Below are positions 18,688 through 26,197 of a stretch of DNA of 64,000 nucleotides, in pieces; the stretch's first letter is position 1; every line of letters starts with the position of its first letter. Below the pieces are notes generated by a model. The model did no database searches. It was not told the DNA's origin and worked only from the letters and a program-made list of their open reading frames with translations. This DNA comes from Vreelandella andesensis (GTDB taxonomy: Bacteria; Pseudomonadota; Gammaproteobacteria; Pseudomonadales; Halomonadaceae): assembly GCF_003989795.1 (NCBI RefSeq), contig NZ_RZHG01000019.1, forward strand, positions 186,145 to 250,144, in the 5' to 3' direction. The translations under genes and the position numbers were made by a program.

Positions 18688-19737
18688 ATGATTCGATCCG
18701 CCGCTTCTACGTCTTGCTTTTTGGGCGCACTTTTACTGTTAGGCGGCACGGCTGTTTATGCTGAAGAGGATGTCGTGCCTGGGGATTTACCTGCGCTGAG
18801 TGCAGCGAGTGACCGCGCTAGCGTGGTAGGTGTCTCTTCAGGCGGCTATATGGCGACGCAGTTGGCGGTTGCTTGGCCTGAGCGCTTTAGTGGCGTAGGC
18901 GTATTAGCGGCGGGTCCTTGGAGCTGTGCCCAAGGCGCGCTCAGTTTGGCCCTTAGCCAGTGTATGAGCACCCGCCGTGGGTTGCCTTCTCTGGATGAGC
19001 TAGATCGCCGGCGTGAGCGTTATGAGTCGCTTGAGCAAGTGGGTAAGCGCGACGCACTCGCGAAACTACGCGCCTATGTATGGCACGGTGATGAAGATGA
19101 CACGGTTTCTCCAGCGCTGGGCAACTTGTTAGCAGAGCAGTGGCAGCGCTGGCTGGCATCTCCAGAGCAGCTGCGTTTCGTACGCAGTGAGAACACCGGC
19201 CATGGCTGGCCTATAAAACTGCCAAAGCAAGCTAACGTTAGCCCCGAGGCACTTGGTGGCTGTCGCCAAGGCGGAGGCAGCCATGTGCTTGCCTGCGATG
19301 AAAACGTGGCTGGCGATATGCTTTCATGGCTTTATCCAGAGCGTGATGTTAATGCCAGCGAGGGCGAAGTAATTGCCTTTGATCAGTCAGAGTTTGCTGT
19401 TAAAGGTCTGGCCGACGTGGGGTATTTATTTATTCCTGAGGTGTGTGAGGCCGGGGGCTGCCCCGTTACGATTGCGTTGCATGGTTGTCAAATGAACGTT
19501 GACGCCATCGGTGACACGTTTATACGCCATAGCGGTTTGAACCGTTGGGCAGCAGACCACGGTCAAGTGGTGTTATATCCGCAGGCGGAAAGTAGCATGG
19601 CTAACCCGCAGGGGTGTTGGGATTGGTGGGGTTTTGCCGAAAGCACTTGGCAGCTCAATCCGCTACATGACACCCGTGATGGCACACAAACCAGAGCGTT
19701 ATTGGCAATGCTTGATCACCTACAAAGCGCACCTTAA
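18688..19737 (+). CDS. PHB-depolymerase-like serine esterase, permuted catalytic order
   Basis: A 349-aa exported alpha/beta hydrolase of the PHB depolymerase family. After a signal peptide (to about residue 25, TAVYA) the lipase box GVSSGG places the nucleophile at Ser50. The acid Asp is probably in WHGDEDDTVSP and the base His in ENTGHGWP. The oxyanion-hole motif ALHGCQMN lies after the triad, and QGCWDWWGF follows. Having the oxyanion histidine behind the triad is the type-2 (circularly permuted) arrangement of extracellular depolymerases. No substrate-binding domain is attached. The start codon directly abuts the FKBP stop. Confidence 0.8.
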   Translation: MIRSAASTSCFLGALLLLGGTAVYAEEDVVPGDLPALSAASDRASVVGVSSGGYMATQLAVAWPERFSGVGVLAAGPWSCAQGALSLALSQCMSTRRGLPSLDELDRRRERYESLEQVGKRDALAKLRAYVWHGDEDDTVSPALGNLLAEQWQRWLASPEQLRFVRSENTGHGWPIKLPKQANVSPEALGGCRQGGGSHVLACDENVAGDMLSWLYPERDVNASEGEVIAFDQSEFAVKGLADVGYLFIPEVCEAGGCPVTIALHGCQMNVDAIGDTFIRHSGLNRWAADHGQVVLYPQAESSMANPQGCWDWWGFAESTWQLNPLHDTRDGTQTRALLAMLDHLQSAP

Positions 19738-19777
19738 GCGCAGGTGCTTCACTGGTGCTGCTTTGCAGTATTTCCTG

Positions 19778-20386
19778 TCAACTGCCTAACTCATTCTCCA
19801 ACGCTGACATCAAACCATGCGGCGTTGGAGAGTAGAGCACTCTTTGTAAAATCTTGCCGTTGCGGTCAACCAAGAAAAGCGATGCGCTATGGTCAATGGT
19901 GTAGGCCATGGCTGAATTAGGTGCCTCTACTCGCCGCCAAATAACGCCATAGCGAGCCGCTACCTCTGCAAGCTGCTCTTGACTGCCCACCAAGCCGATA
20001 AACTCATCGCCGAAGAACTGCATATACTCTTCCATGCGTGGCAGCGTATCGCGTTCAGGATCAACTGTTACCATTAGCGGCACCACGCGTTCACGCTGAG
20101 CATCGCTTAGCTGGGCCAGCGCTTGTCGCTTTACGGCTTGGTTCATTGGGCAAACGTCTGGGCAGTAGGTATAGCCAAATGAAACAATGGCAATGTCACC
20201 TTCATTTAGCTGGGAGAGCGAGAAATCTCCCTGAGTAGACGGCATCTCTATAGGTCCACCCGTTACGTTGTCACTGTCGGGCTGAAAGGCATACTGGTAA
20301 AGGCCGATAGCGGCAACGACCAGCAGGGTGAGAATGAGTACTAAGCCCAGCCAGAGTGATTTACGATTGAAAGGTTTTGCGGCCAT
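19778..20386 (-). CDS. SCO1/SenC family copper chaperone
   Basis: A 202-aa membrane-anchored thioredoxin-fold protein that delivers copper to the CuA site of cytochrome c oxidase. There is one N-terminal transmembrane helix (residues 11-32). The copper-binding CxxxC is in YTYCPDVCPMN, and the third ligand His is in YTIDHSASLFLVD. The upstream small membrane gene ends 5 bp before its start, so the two are co-transcribed. No oxidase genes are in the window. Confidence 0.9.
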   Translation of the reverse strand: MAAKPFNRKSLWLGLVLILTLLVVAAIGLYQYAFQPDSDNVTGGPIEMPSTQGDFSLSQLNEGDIAIVSFGYTYCPDVCPMNQAVKRQALAQLSDAQRERVVPLMVTVDPERDTLPRMEEYMQFFGDEFIGLVGSQEQLAEVAARYGVIWRRVEAPNSAMAYTIDHSASLFLVDRNGKILQRVLYSPTPHGLMSALENELGS

Positions 20387-20391
20387 GCGTA

Positions 20392-20895
20392 TTAACTCCT
20401 AATTACGTCAAAGTCGAACCAGCTGCCGAACTTGCCTTCTGGTGTTTCCAGGATAACCCGCGCCCGCCAGGGCATTACGTCTTGCGTGCAGATACCCACT
20501 TGCCCTTGGCCATGAAAGTGTCCGGGCGCAGTGGCGGTTAATCCAAAGCGGTGTAAGCCCATATCCATATCGCGACCAATAAAGTCGACCGTTACATGGC
20601 TTGGGTTGAGCCCCTCTACTTCTACATCCAGTGGCAGGATATCCAGCGCGTCGATACGGCCATCGGCATCAACCGTCAGGGTTAAGCGGCCTTTATTTCC
20701 CAGGACTGCCGAGCACGTGCTGGTGTGAAGATTGCAGTCGGCATTTGGCGTAAACCATGTGATATCACCATCATCGCGAAGCCAATTGGCGAACACGTAC
20801 CACGTGCAGGCGGCTAGGGAGATGCCCGTGATGAGGATAAGCACTTTCAGTGCTGGAAAACCCGTAAAGTAGACAGGTTTGGACAAATTCTTCAT
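20392..20895 (-). CDS. Membrane-anchored periplasmic protein preceding SCO1
   Basis: A 167-aa protein of unknown function with one N-terminal membrane helix (about residues 13-38) and a small beta-rich periplasmic domain. Two Cys are near residues 53-60 (DCNLHTSTC) and one is in VGICTQD. His and Met residues cluster in RDMDMGLHRFGL and GHFHGQG, which could bind copper. The topology and the MPWRARVILETPEG...W ending recall FixH/YtkA-like domains, but I cannot claim membership. Coupling with SCO1 suggests a role in copper supply or oxidase assembly. Confidence 0.65.
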   Translation of the reverse strand: MKNLSKPVYFTGFPALKVLILITGISLAACTWYVFANWLRDDGDITWFTPNADCNLHTSTCSAVLGNKGRLTLTVDADGRIDALDILPLDVEVEGLNPSHVTVDFIGRDMDMGLHRFGLTATAPGHFHGQGQVGICTQDVMPWRARVILETPEGKFGSWFDFDVIRS

Positions 20896-21001
20896 GGCAG
20901 AATGGTCACTACGCAGGCCGTAAGGTGGAAGTCAGTTTCATGGTAACAGTAATCGCACGGATGTCGCTGTGCTTGGATGTCGCAGTTAACAAGGAATAAT
21001 A

Positions 21002-21916
21002 ATGGAGAGCATTACTGGCGCACTTGGGCCACTGTTTTTATTAATTTTACTGGGCGCTGCCATTGGTTATTACCGCTGGCCAAGTGACACTTTTTGGCCG
21101 CAAATGGAGCGGCTGATCTACTTTGTGCTGTTTCCTGCGATGCTGATAGGTACGCTGGCCACTGCCGATGTCAGCCAAGTGCCGGTTGGTCGTATAGCGT
21201 TGGTATTGCTCGGCACTATGGGGATTTTTGGTTTGTTGCTATGGCGCTTTCGTGGTTGTCTAGGGCTAACGCCTGCGGCGTTTACCTCGGTGTTTCAAGG
21301 CGCTGTGCGTTTTAACACCTACGTGGGGGTCGCGGGTGCAGCGGCACTGCATGGCAGTATGGGTGCAACTACCGCTGCGGTGGCGGTAGCACTCATGGTA
21401 CCGGTAGCGAATGTCATGTGTGTCGCAAGCTTCGTAGCGGCAGGTACGCTGGGCAGTGGAAGCCTTAGCCAAAGTGCCCTCGCACTGGCTAAAAATCCAC
21501 TAATCTTAGCTTGTTTGGCGGGTATTGGTCTCAATCTTTCCGGTGTTGGCTTACCCGGTTGGAGCCAGGATACGGTAGGGCTATTGGGTGGTGCGGCGCT
21601 GCCACTGGGGCTAATTGCTGTGGGCGTGGCGTTGCGCCCGGCAGCGCTGCTACGGCTTGATCGTGGCGTGATAGCGACGAATAGTATCAAGCTGCTGTTA
21701 ATGCCAGCAGTGGTGCTGTTATTAGCGTGGCTGGTGGGATTAGATTCTGTTAGCCGTGATGTAGCGCTACTGTTTGCAGCGCTGCCTACCGCCACCTCTG
21801 CCTACATTCTTGCTCGGCAGTTGGGCGGGGATGCAGAGCTTATGGCGGGCATCATTACTGGTCAAACGTTGTTAGCTATGCTGACGCTGCCCTTTTGGTT
21901 GCAGTTGGTAGGCTAG
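21002..21916 (+). CDS. AEC family transporter
   Basis: A 304-aa integral membrane protein with about ten hydrophobic helices of the auxin efflux carrier family. Recognisable parts are the first helix with LLGAAIGYYRWP, the RLIYFVLFPAMLIGTLA segment and the second half with ALPLGLIAVGVAL and LPTATSAYILARQLGGD. Bacterial members transport small organic acids; the substrate is unknown here. AAGGAATAATA precedes the ATG. Confidence 0.85.
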   Translation: MESITGALGPLFLLILLGAAIGYYRWPSDTFWPQMERLIYFVLFPAMLIGTLATADVSQVPVGRIALVLLGTMGIFGLLLWRFRGCLGLTPAAFTSVFQGAVRFNTYVGVAGAAALHGSMGATTAAVAVALMVPVANVMCVASFVAAGTLGSGSLSQSALALAKNPLILACLAGIGLNLSGVGLPGWSQDTVGLLGGAALPLGLIAVGVALRPAALLRLDRGVIATNSIKLLLMPAVVLLLAWLVGLDSVSRDVALLFAALPTATSAYILARQLGGDAELMAGIITGQTLLAMLTLPFWLQLVG

Positions 21917-21962
21917 TGTAAAAAGCGAGCATAAAAATAAATAAAAAGTATTCGCATTTGGG

Positions 21963-21993
21963 TTGACGGGGTAAATGAGAATGATTATATTGT
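21963..21993 (+). promoter_or_regulatory. Sigma-70 promoter overlapped by a Fur-box-like sequence
   Basis: The -35 TTGACG (21963-21968) and -10 TATATT (21986-21991) each match the consensus at five of six bases and are 17 bp apart. The spacer and -10 carry GAGAATGATTATATTG (from 21978), related to the Fur consensus by its AATGATTAT core; about 11 of 19 positions match the full palindrome. This placement is typical of iron-repressed promoters. Confidence 0.6.
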
Positions 21994-21997
21994 GATT

Positions 21998-22129
21998 GTC
22001 AGCGTTTGATGAGACGCTGGCAACCACGACAGCTGCTTTGGCTAAGATCGCCCAGTTTTCTGTCATGGTTTCTCCCTCTCATTGCTAGTCACGGTCTTTT
22101 GCCGCTCCGTTGGAGCGGCTTTCTTTTTT
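21998..22129 (+). ncRNA. Candidate iron-responsive small RNA (PrrF/RyhB-like layout)
   Basis: No protein frame fits this 317-bp spacer, but it holds a complete sRNA gene plan. A Fur-type promoter predicts a start near 21998. A 5' hairpin follows (CAGCGT/ACGCTG, 22000-22019), then an unstructured C/T-rich segment (TCTCCCTCTCA, 22071-22081) able to pair with ribosome-binding sites, and a terminator with a long U tail typical of Hfq-bound RNAs. Size is about 130 nt. The TCTCC...CTAGTCACGG region resembles PrrF as I remember it; that homology is unverified. The next gene, ldhA, has its own ribosome site further down. Confidence 0.55.
22101..22129 (+). terminator. Rho-independent terminator of the candidate small RNA
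   Basis: Stem GCCGCTCC/GGAGCGGC with a GTT loop is followed by TTTCTTTTTTT. The upstream protein gene ends about 185 bp earlier and needs no such signal unless transcription continues, so the terminator most likely belongs to the small RNA. Confidence 0.85.
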
Positions 22130-22233
22130 TAGTAATACCTTTCCTTGATCTCTGTGAGTACTTTTGTGCTGTTAAGGCAGACAATAGGTAGATTGCCTAT
22201 GCTGACTTTTCATTCAAAGCCAGGAGCACTGCC

Positions 22234-23235
22234 ATGCGCGTTGCCGTTTTTAGCGCTAAGCCTTATGACCAAACTTTCCTTACCCGTGCCAATTCCGCGA
22301 ATCGACACGAATTAAGCTTCTTTGACGTGCGACTGAGTGTCGATACGGCCCCCCTCGCGAAAAGGTTTGAAGCCGTATGCGCTTTTGTAAATGATCACTT
22401 GTACGCAGATGTACTGGAGCAGCTACATGCGAGCGGTACACGGTTGGTGGCGCTGCGCTCGGCTGGGTTTAACCATGTTGACTTGGCAGCCGCCGAGCGG
22501 CTGGGAATTACCGTAGTGCGGGTGCCTGCTTATTCGCCCCACGCGGTGGCGGAGCACGCGGTAGCGCTGGTGATGAGTCTTAATAGGATGACATATCGCG
22601 CCTACAATCGGGTACGCGAGGGTAACTTCGCTCTGGATGGCCTATTGGGGTTTGATTTGTTTGGTAAAACCGTAGGTGTGATTGGTACTGGAAATATTGG
22701 GCTTATTTTCGCCAATATCATGCATGGCTTTGGCTGCCGAGTGGTTGCCAGTGACCCTTTTCCGAACCCGAATGCTGAGCCGTTTGTGGAATACGTACCG
22801 CTGGCGTCACTCTACGCTCAGGCGGATATAATCTCGTTGCACTGCCCGCTAACACCGGATACCGATCACTTGATTAACGCCGATGCTATTGCCCAGATGA
22901 AACAAGGCGTGATGCTGATTAATACTGGGCGCGGGCGAGTGGTGGACACTCAGGCGGTGATTGCTGGGTTAAAAAGCGGCCATATTGGCCGCCTGGGGCT
23001 GGATGTCTACGAAGAAGAGGAGCAGCTGTTTTTCGAAGACCTGTCCTATAAGGTGATCGATGACGATCAGTTCATGCGCTTGACGACTTTTCACAACGTG
23101 TTGATCACTGGGCATCAGGCATTTTTTACCGCCGAGGCGTTGACCAACATCGCCGAGACCACGTTGGCAAATATTGATGCTTTTGAAAGTGGTACCGGTA
23201 CGTTGCATCGCGTCGTTTACGATAAGCAAACGTAA
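22234..23235 (+). CDS. ldhA: Fermentative D-lactate dehydrogenase
   Basis: A 333-aa NAD-dependent D-2-hydroxyacid dehydrogenase that reduces pyruvate to D-lactate. The NAD-binding motif is [11 protein letters not shown]. The catalytic Arg is in [11 protein letters not shown], the Glu in [13 protein letters not shown] and the His in LITGHQAF. The N-terminus ([37 protein letters not shown]) follows E. coli LdhA closely, which separates it from other hydroxyacid dehydrogenases. AGGAG precedes the ATG. The neighbouring Fur-type promoter does not read directly into it because a terminator intervenes. Confidence 0.9.
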   Translation: MRVAVFSAKPYDQTFLTRANSANRHELSFFDVRLSVDTAPLAKRFEAVCAFVNDHLYADVLEQLHASGTRLVALRSAGFNHVDLAAAERLGITVVRVPAYSPHAVAEHAVALVMSLNRMTYRAYNRVREGNFALDGLLGFDLFGKTVGVIGTGNIGLIFANIMHGFGCRVVASDPFPNPNAEPFVEYVPLASLYAQADIISLHCPLTPDTDHLINADAIAQMKQGVMLINTGRGRVVDTQAVIAGLKSGHIGRLGLDVYEEEEQLFFEDLSYKVIDDDQFMRLTTFHNVLITGHQAFFTAEALTNIAETTLANIDAFESGTGTLHRVVYDKQT

Positions 23236-23264
23236 ACGACGCTTAGTTGCCTTTTAGTGCTTTT

Positions 23265-24035
23265 TTAAACGTCACGGCGGTAGATTAGATCCCACACGCC
23301 GTGGCCAAGCTTTTCACCGCGGGCTTCAAACTTGGTGAGAGGGCGAAAGTCTGGCCGCGGTACGTAAGGTGCTGTGTCTGCGCTGGCGGAATTCGCGTAG
23401 CCAGGCGCGGCGTCCATCACCTCCGCCATCCACTCGGCGTAGGCTTCCCAGTCCGTCGCCATGTGGAAGTTGCCGCCAAGCTTCAAGCGTGTGCGAATAA
23501 GTTCAACAAACGCGGGCTGCACAATACGTCGTTTGTGATGCTTCTTTTTCGGCCATGGATCCGGAAAAAACAGTTGTAGCGTGGTCAACGAATCTTCTGG
23601 TAGGCACTGTTCAAGTACCGCCAAAGCATCTTCGCGGTAAACGCGGAGATTGGTCAGGCCGCGCTTGTCCACTTCATCCAGCAGCTTGCCCACGCCAGGC
23701 GCGTGTACCTCGATACCAATAAAGTCTGTCTCTGGGTGGCGTTCAGCCTGCTCGATAAGTGAGTTGCCCATACCAAAGCCAATTTCTACCACGCGCGGTG
23801 CCTGGCGGCCAAATAGGGTGTCTAAATCCTGACGTCCATCGGCAATGGTTAGCCCTAAGCGTGGCCAAACATCTTCTAAACCACGGTTTTGCGCTGGGGT
23901 CATGCGTCCTGCGCGAATGACGTAGCTTTTAATTCCCCGCCGATGCAGCGGGGCATCAACGCTTTCAGGGCCAGTGGCAGCGCTTTCAAGGCCAGGGGTG
24001 CTTTCTTCGGGCGTGGTGTCGTTCGTATCGGTCAT
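23265..24035 (-). CDS. trmB: tRNA (guanine-N7-)-methyltransferase
   Basis: A 256-aa enzyme that makes m7G46 in the variable loop of tRNAs with SAM. The SAM site is [10 protein letters not shown] and the catalytic/tRNA-binding block is [16 protein letters not shown]. The N-terminal [10 protein letters not shown] motif is also typical. The first 35 residues are a low-complexity acidic extension rich in Thr, Glu and Ser. It follows thiG with a 12-bp gap, as in Pseudomonas. Confidence 0.95.
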   Translation of the reverse strand: MTDTNDTTPEESTPGLESAATGPESVDAPLHRRGIKSYVIRAGRMTPAQNRGLEDVWPRLGLTIADGRQDLDTLFGRQAPRVVEIGFGMGNSLIEQAERHPETDFIGIEVHAPGVGKLLDEVDKRGLTNLRVYREDALAVLEQCLPEDSLTTLQLFFPDPWPKKKHHKRRIVQPAFVELIRTRLKLGGNFHMATDWEAYAEWMAEVMDAAPGYANSASADTAPYVPRPDFRPLTKFEARGEKLGHGVWDLIYRRDV

Positions 24036-24047
24036 GGTGTCTCTGTA

Positions 24048-24842
24048 TCAGCCGTTAATTCGGCCTGCAAAAGGCGAAGAAGGGTCAGCGTTCTGGCGGC
24101 GTGGCATACGGCCCGCTAAGAAGGCATCGCGGCCAGCTTCTACGGCCAGCTTCATGGCGTTAGCCATACGTATTGGGTCGCGGGCGTGAGCAATCGCGGT
24201 GTTGAGCAGCACGCCATCACACCCTAGCTCCATTGCCATGGCGGCATCAGACGCGGTGCCAATACCCGCATCGACCAATACGGGCACGCTGCTTTGTTCA
24301 ACAATTAGACGTACATTGTGCGGGTTTTGAATGCCGTGCCCCGAGCCAATCAGTGACCCTAGCGGCATGATAGCGCAGCAGCCCATCGCTTCTAATTCAC
24401 GTGCCACAATGGGGTCGTCGCTGGTGTACACCATCACGTCGAAACCGTCAGCCAACAGTGTTTCGGCGGCTTTTAACGTCTCGACCACATTGGGGTAGAG
24501 CGTGTGATCGTCGCCGAGTACTTCCAACTTGACTAAGTTATGGCCATCTAACAACTCACGTGCCAAGCGGCAGGTGCGCACAGCGTCTTTGGCGTTGTAG
24601 CAGCCGGCGGTGTTGGGCAGCAATGTGTAGCGCTGAGGGGAAACCACATCGAGGAGATTAGGCGCATCGGCATCCTGACCTAGGTTGGTGCGGCGTACGG
24701 CAAAGGTAACAATTTCCGCGCCGCTTTGGGCAATGGCCGCGCCGGTCTCGGTAAAGTCTTTGTACTTGCCAGTACCCACCAGTAGGCGGGAGCTGAACTC
24801 ACGTCCAGCAACGGTAAACGGTGTATCAGTCAGTGGCGTCAT
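24048..24842 (-). CDS. thiG: Thiazole synthase
   Basis: A 264-aa TIM-barrel enzyme that assembles the thiazole phosphate of thiamine from DXP, the ThiS thiocarboxylate and dehydroglycine. The Schiff-base Lys is in [11 protein letters not shown]. The phosphate site is seen in [21 protein letters not shown] followed by [10 protein letters not shown]. The frame runs 20 codons further upstream, but the ATG at 24842 has AAGGAAC in place and begins the family-typical sequence. It lies 40 bp behind thiS and 12 bp before trmB. Confidence 0.94.
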   Translation of the reverse strand: MTPLTDTPFTVAGREFSSRLLVGTGKYKDFTETGAAIAQSGAEIVTFAVRRTNLGQDADAPNLLDVVSPQRYTLLPNTAGCYNAKDAVRTCRLARELLDGHNLVKLEVLGDDHTLYPNVVETLKAAETLLADGFDVMVYTSDDPIVARELEAMGCCAIMPLGSLIGSGHGIQNPHNVRLIVEQSSVPVLVDAGIGTASDAAMAMELGCDGVLLNTAIAHARDPIRMANAMKLAVEAGRDAFLAGRMPRRQNADPSSPFAGRING

Positions 24843-24882
24843 AGCGGTTCCTTGTGAAAACAAAAACGGGTGACGGACTACG

Positions 24883-25104
24883 CTAGCCGCCGCCGATGGC
24901 ATGAACGACTTCTATTTGGTCGCCATTGGCTAAATGTGTTTGCGCAAGCTGGCTTTTGGGCACGATCTGTTCGTTAATTTCCACGGCAATACGGCGCCCG
25001 GCCAGGCCTAATTGCTCGATCAAATCGGCGGCGCTAAGTCCGGCTGCCAACGTATGCGATTCGCCATTGAGCGTCAGTTGTATCGACTCATTAGGAGTAG
25101 ACAT
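24883..25104 (-). CDS. thiS: Sulfur carrier protein ThiS
   Basis: A 73-aa ubiquitin-like protein that carries sulfur as a C-terminal thiocarboxylate to ThiG. The fold signature runs [12 protein letters not shown] to VVHAIGGG. The chain ends Gly-Gly-Gly, one Gly more than the usual Gly-Gly tail. The ATG at 25104 is chosen by length and by GGAG-like bases upstream; the frame is open 19 codons further. Confidence 0.92.
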   Translation of the reverse strand: MSTPNESIQLTLNGESHTLAAGLSAADLIEQLGLAGRRIAVEINEQIVPKSQLAQTHLANGDQIEVVHAIGGG

Positions 25105-25204
25105 AACGGTAGGTGTCCCATTCGGTGAAGCAAAATATTGCCTATTGTAGCGGTTTCGCACTGTTCAAGGTATGTGACAACGTTAATCATCTCAGTGAAA
25201 TATC

Positions 25205-25308
25205 AAGTGCTCATAACCAGTATTTGTAATGGGTATTTATAATCAGTACTTATGACGAGTACTTATGACGAGTACTTATGACGAGTACTTATAATGAGTG
25301 CTTATAAA
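25205..25308. repeat. Eight-copy 13-bp tandem array upstream of the DUF423 gene
   Basis: Eight consecutive 13-bp units, consensus GAGTACTTATGAC, start at 25205, 25218, 25231, 25244, 25257, 25270, 25283 and 25296. Units 5 and 6 are identical and the outer ones are more diverged. The array ends one base into CAGGAG, the ribosome site of the gene at 25321, so it occupies the whole promoter/leader region. Confidence 0.9.
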
Positions 25309-25320
25309 CAGGAGTAACGC

Positions 25321-25698
25321 ATGCAGCGAGCAGACAGGCTTTGGTGGTGTTTAGTAGCCCTCTCAGGGGCATTAATGGTGATATTGGGGGCCTATGCGGC
25401 TCACGGGTTGGCATCGCGTACCAGTGCTGCCATGGTCGACATCGTTGAAACCGGCGTGCGTTACCAAGCGTGGCATACGTTGGCTATGCTAGCGGTGCTG
25501 GCTTGGCGAAGCCAGTGTCCGCAGCCAGGGCAGCCCATTGTGCTAGCGCTATGGACGTTGGGCATCATTGCGTTTTCCGGCTCGCTTTACCTGATGGCCT
25601 TAGTGGGGCTTAGCGTTGGTATTGTGACGCCCATCGGTGGTTTGCTGTTGATAGCAGGCTGGTTAGGCTTAGCCGTCACTGCGCTGCTTAGCCGTTAG
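25321..25698 (+). CDS. DUF423 (YgdD-like) membrane protein
   Basis: A 125-aa protein with four hydrophobic helices. DUF423 signatures are LGAYAAHGL near residue 22, then VETGVRYQAWHTLAMLAV, and the second half IAFSGSLYLMALVG...ITPIGGLLLIAGW. Function is unknown. The leader consists of a 13-bp tandem array. It is convergent with the thioesterase gene and their stop codons overlap by 4 bp (TTAG). Confidence 0.88.
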   Translation: MQRADRLWWCLVALSGALMVILGAYAAHGLASRTSAAMVDIVETGVRYQAWHTLAMLAVLAWRSQCPQPGQPIVLALWTLGIIAFSGSLYLMALVGLSVGIVTPIGGLLLIAGWLGLAVTALLSR

Positions 25699-26129
25699 CG
25701 CGGAGGCTGACCAGTTGGATTGTCTGGCAACGCGTAGCTTGCCGTAATATGCGCAACCGGCTTAGTGTCATCGCTAGCAGAAAAAATCTGTACTTCGCCT
25801 ACGGCTAAACGGCGGCCTAACTTTATGAGTTTGGCGTGAGCAACAATATCGTGCTCGCCAGAAGCAGCGCGCAGGAAGTGGCAGTTTAAATCACTAGTGA
25901 CTGCCATGGCTTCGGGGCCGATCTGAGCCAGTATGGCGACATACAGCGCCACGTCGGCAAAGCCCATCATCGTGGGTCCAGAAACACGCGGGCCAGGGCG
26001 CAGATGCTCATAACCCACCGTTAAACGCATTGTGGCACGCATTTCGCCCACGCTTTCAATTCTGCCCATCCGCTGGGGAAACACCTCATCTAAAAAGTGT
26101 TCAATTTGTTCGGCGGTCATTACGGTCAT
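25695..26129 (-). CDS. PaaI-type hotdog-fold thioesterase
   Basis: A 144-aa single hotdog-domain protein, probably an acyl-CoA thioesterase. The core pattern is RPGPRVSGPTMMGFADVAL followed by LNCHFLRAASGEHDIVAHA and GRRLAVGEVQIFSA. The central helix carries Asp in GFADVA at the place of the catalytic carboxylate. Met1 or Met4 could start it. It lies 68 bp behind glcB with the glcB terminator between. The substrate is not predictable. Confidence 0.78.
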   Translation of the reverse strand: MTVMTAEQIEHFLDEVFPQRMGRIESVGEMRATMRLTVGYEHLRPGPRVSGPTMMGFADVALYVAILAQIGPEAMAVTSDLNCHFLRAASGEHDIVAHAKLIKLGRRLAVGEVQIFSASDDTKPVAHITASYALPDNPTGQPPR

Positions 26130-26146
26130 TATTGTTATCCTCGATT

Positions 26147-26177
26147 AAAAAAGCCCCGAGGCATACGCCTCGAGGCT
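26147..26177 (-). terminator. Rho-independent terminator of glcB
   Basis: On the minus strand the stem AGCCTCGAGGC/GCCTCGGGGCT with a GTAT loop is followed by TTTTTT. One G-T pair is in the stem. Confidence 0.85.
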
Positions 26178-26197
26178 GATTGCGCGGTAAAGCGAGT

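Noticed and set aside
25205-25308. Reading the 13-bp array as a CRISPR or iteron origin
   Set aside because: Units are contiguous without spacers, and no replication gene is adjacent.
25105-25320. TPP riboswitch upstream of thiS
   Set aside because: The conserved CTGAGA and GAACCTG-type elements are absent on the minus strand; most of the spacer is the tandem array.
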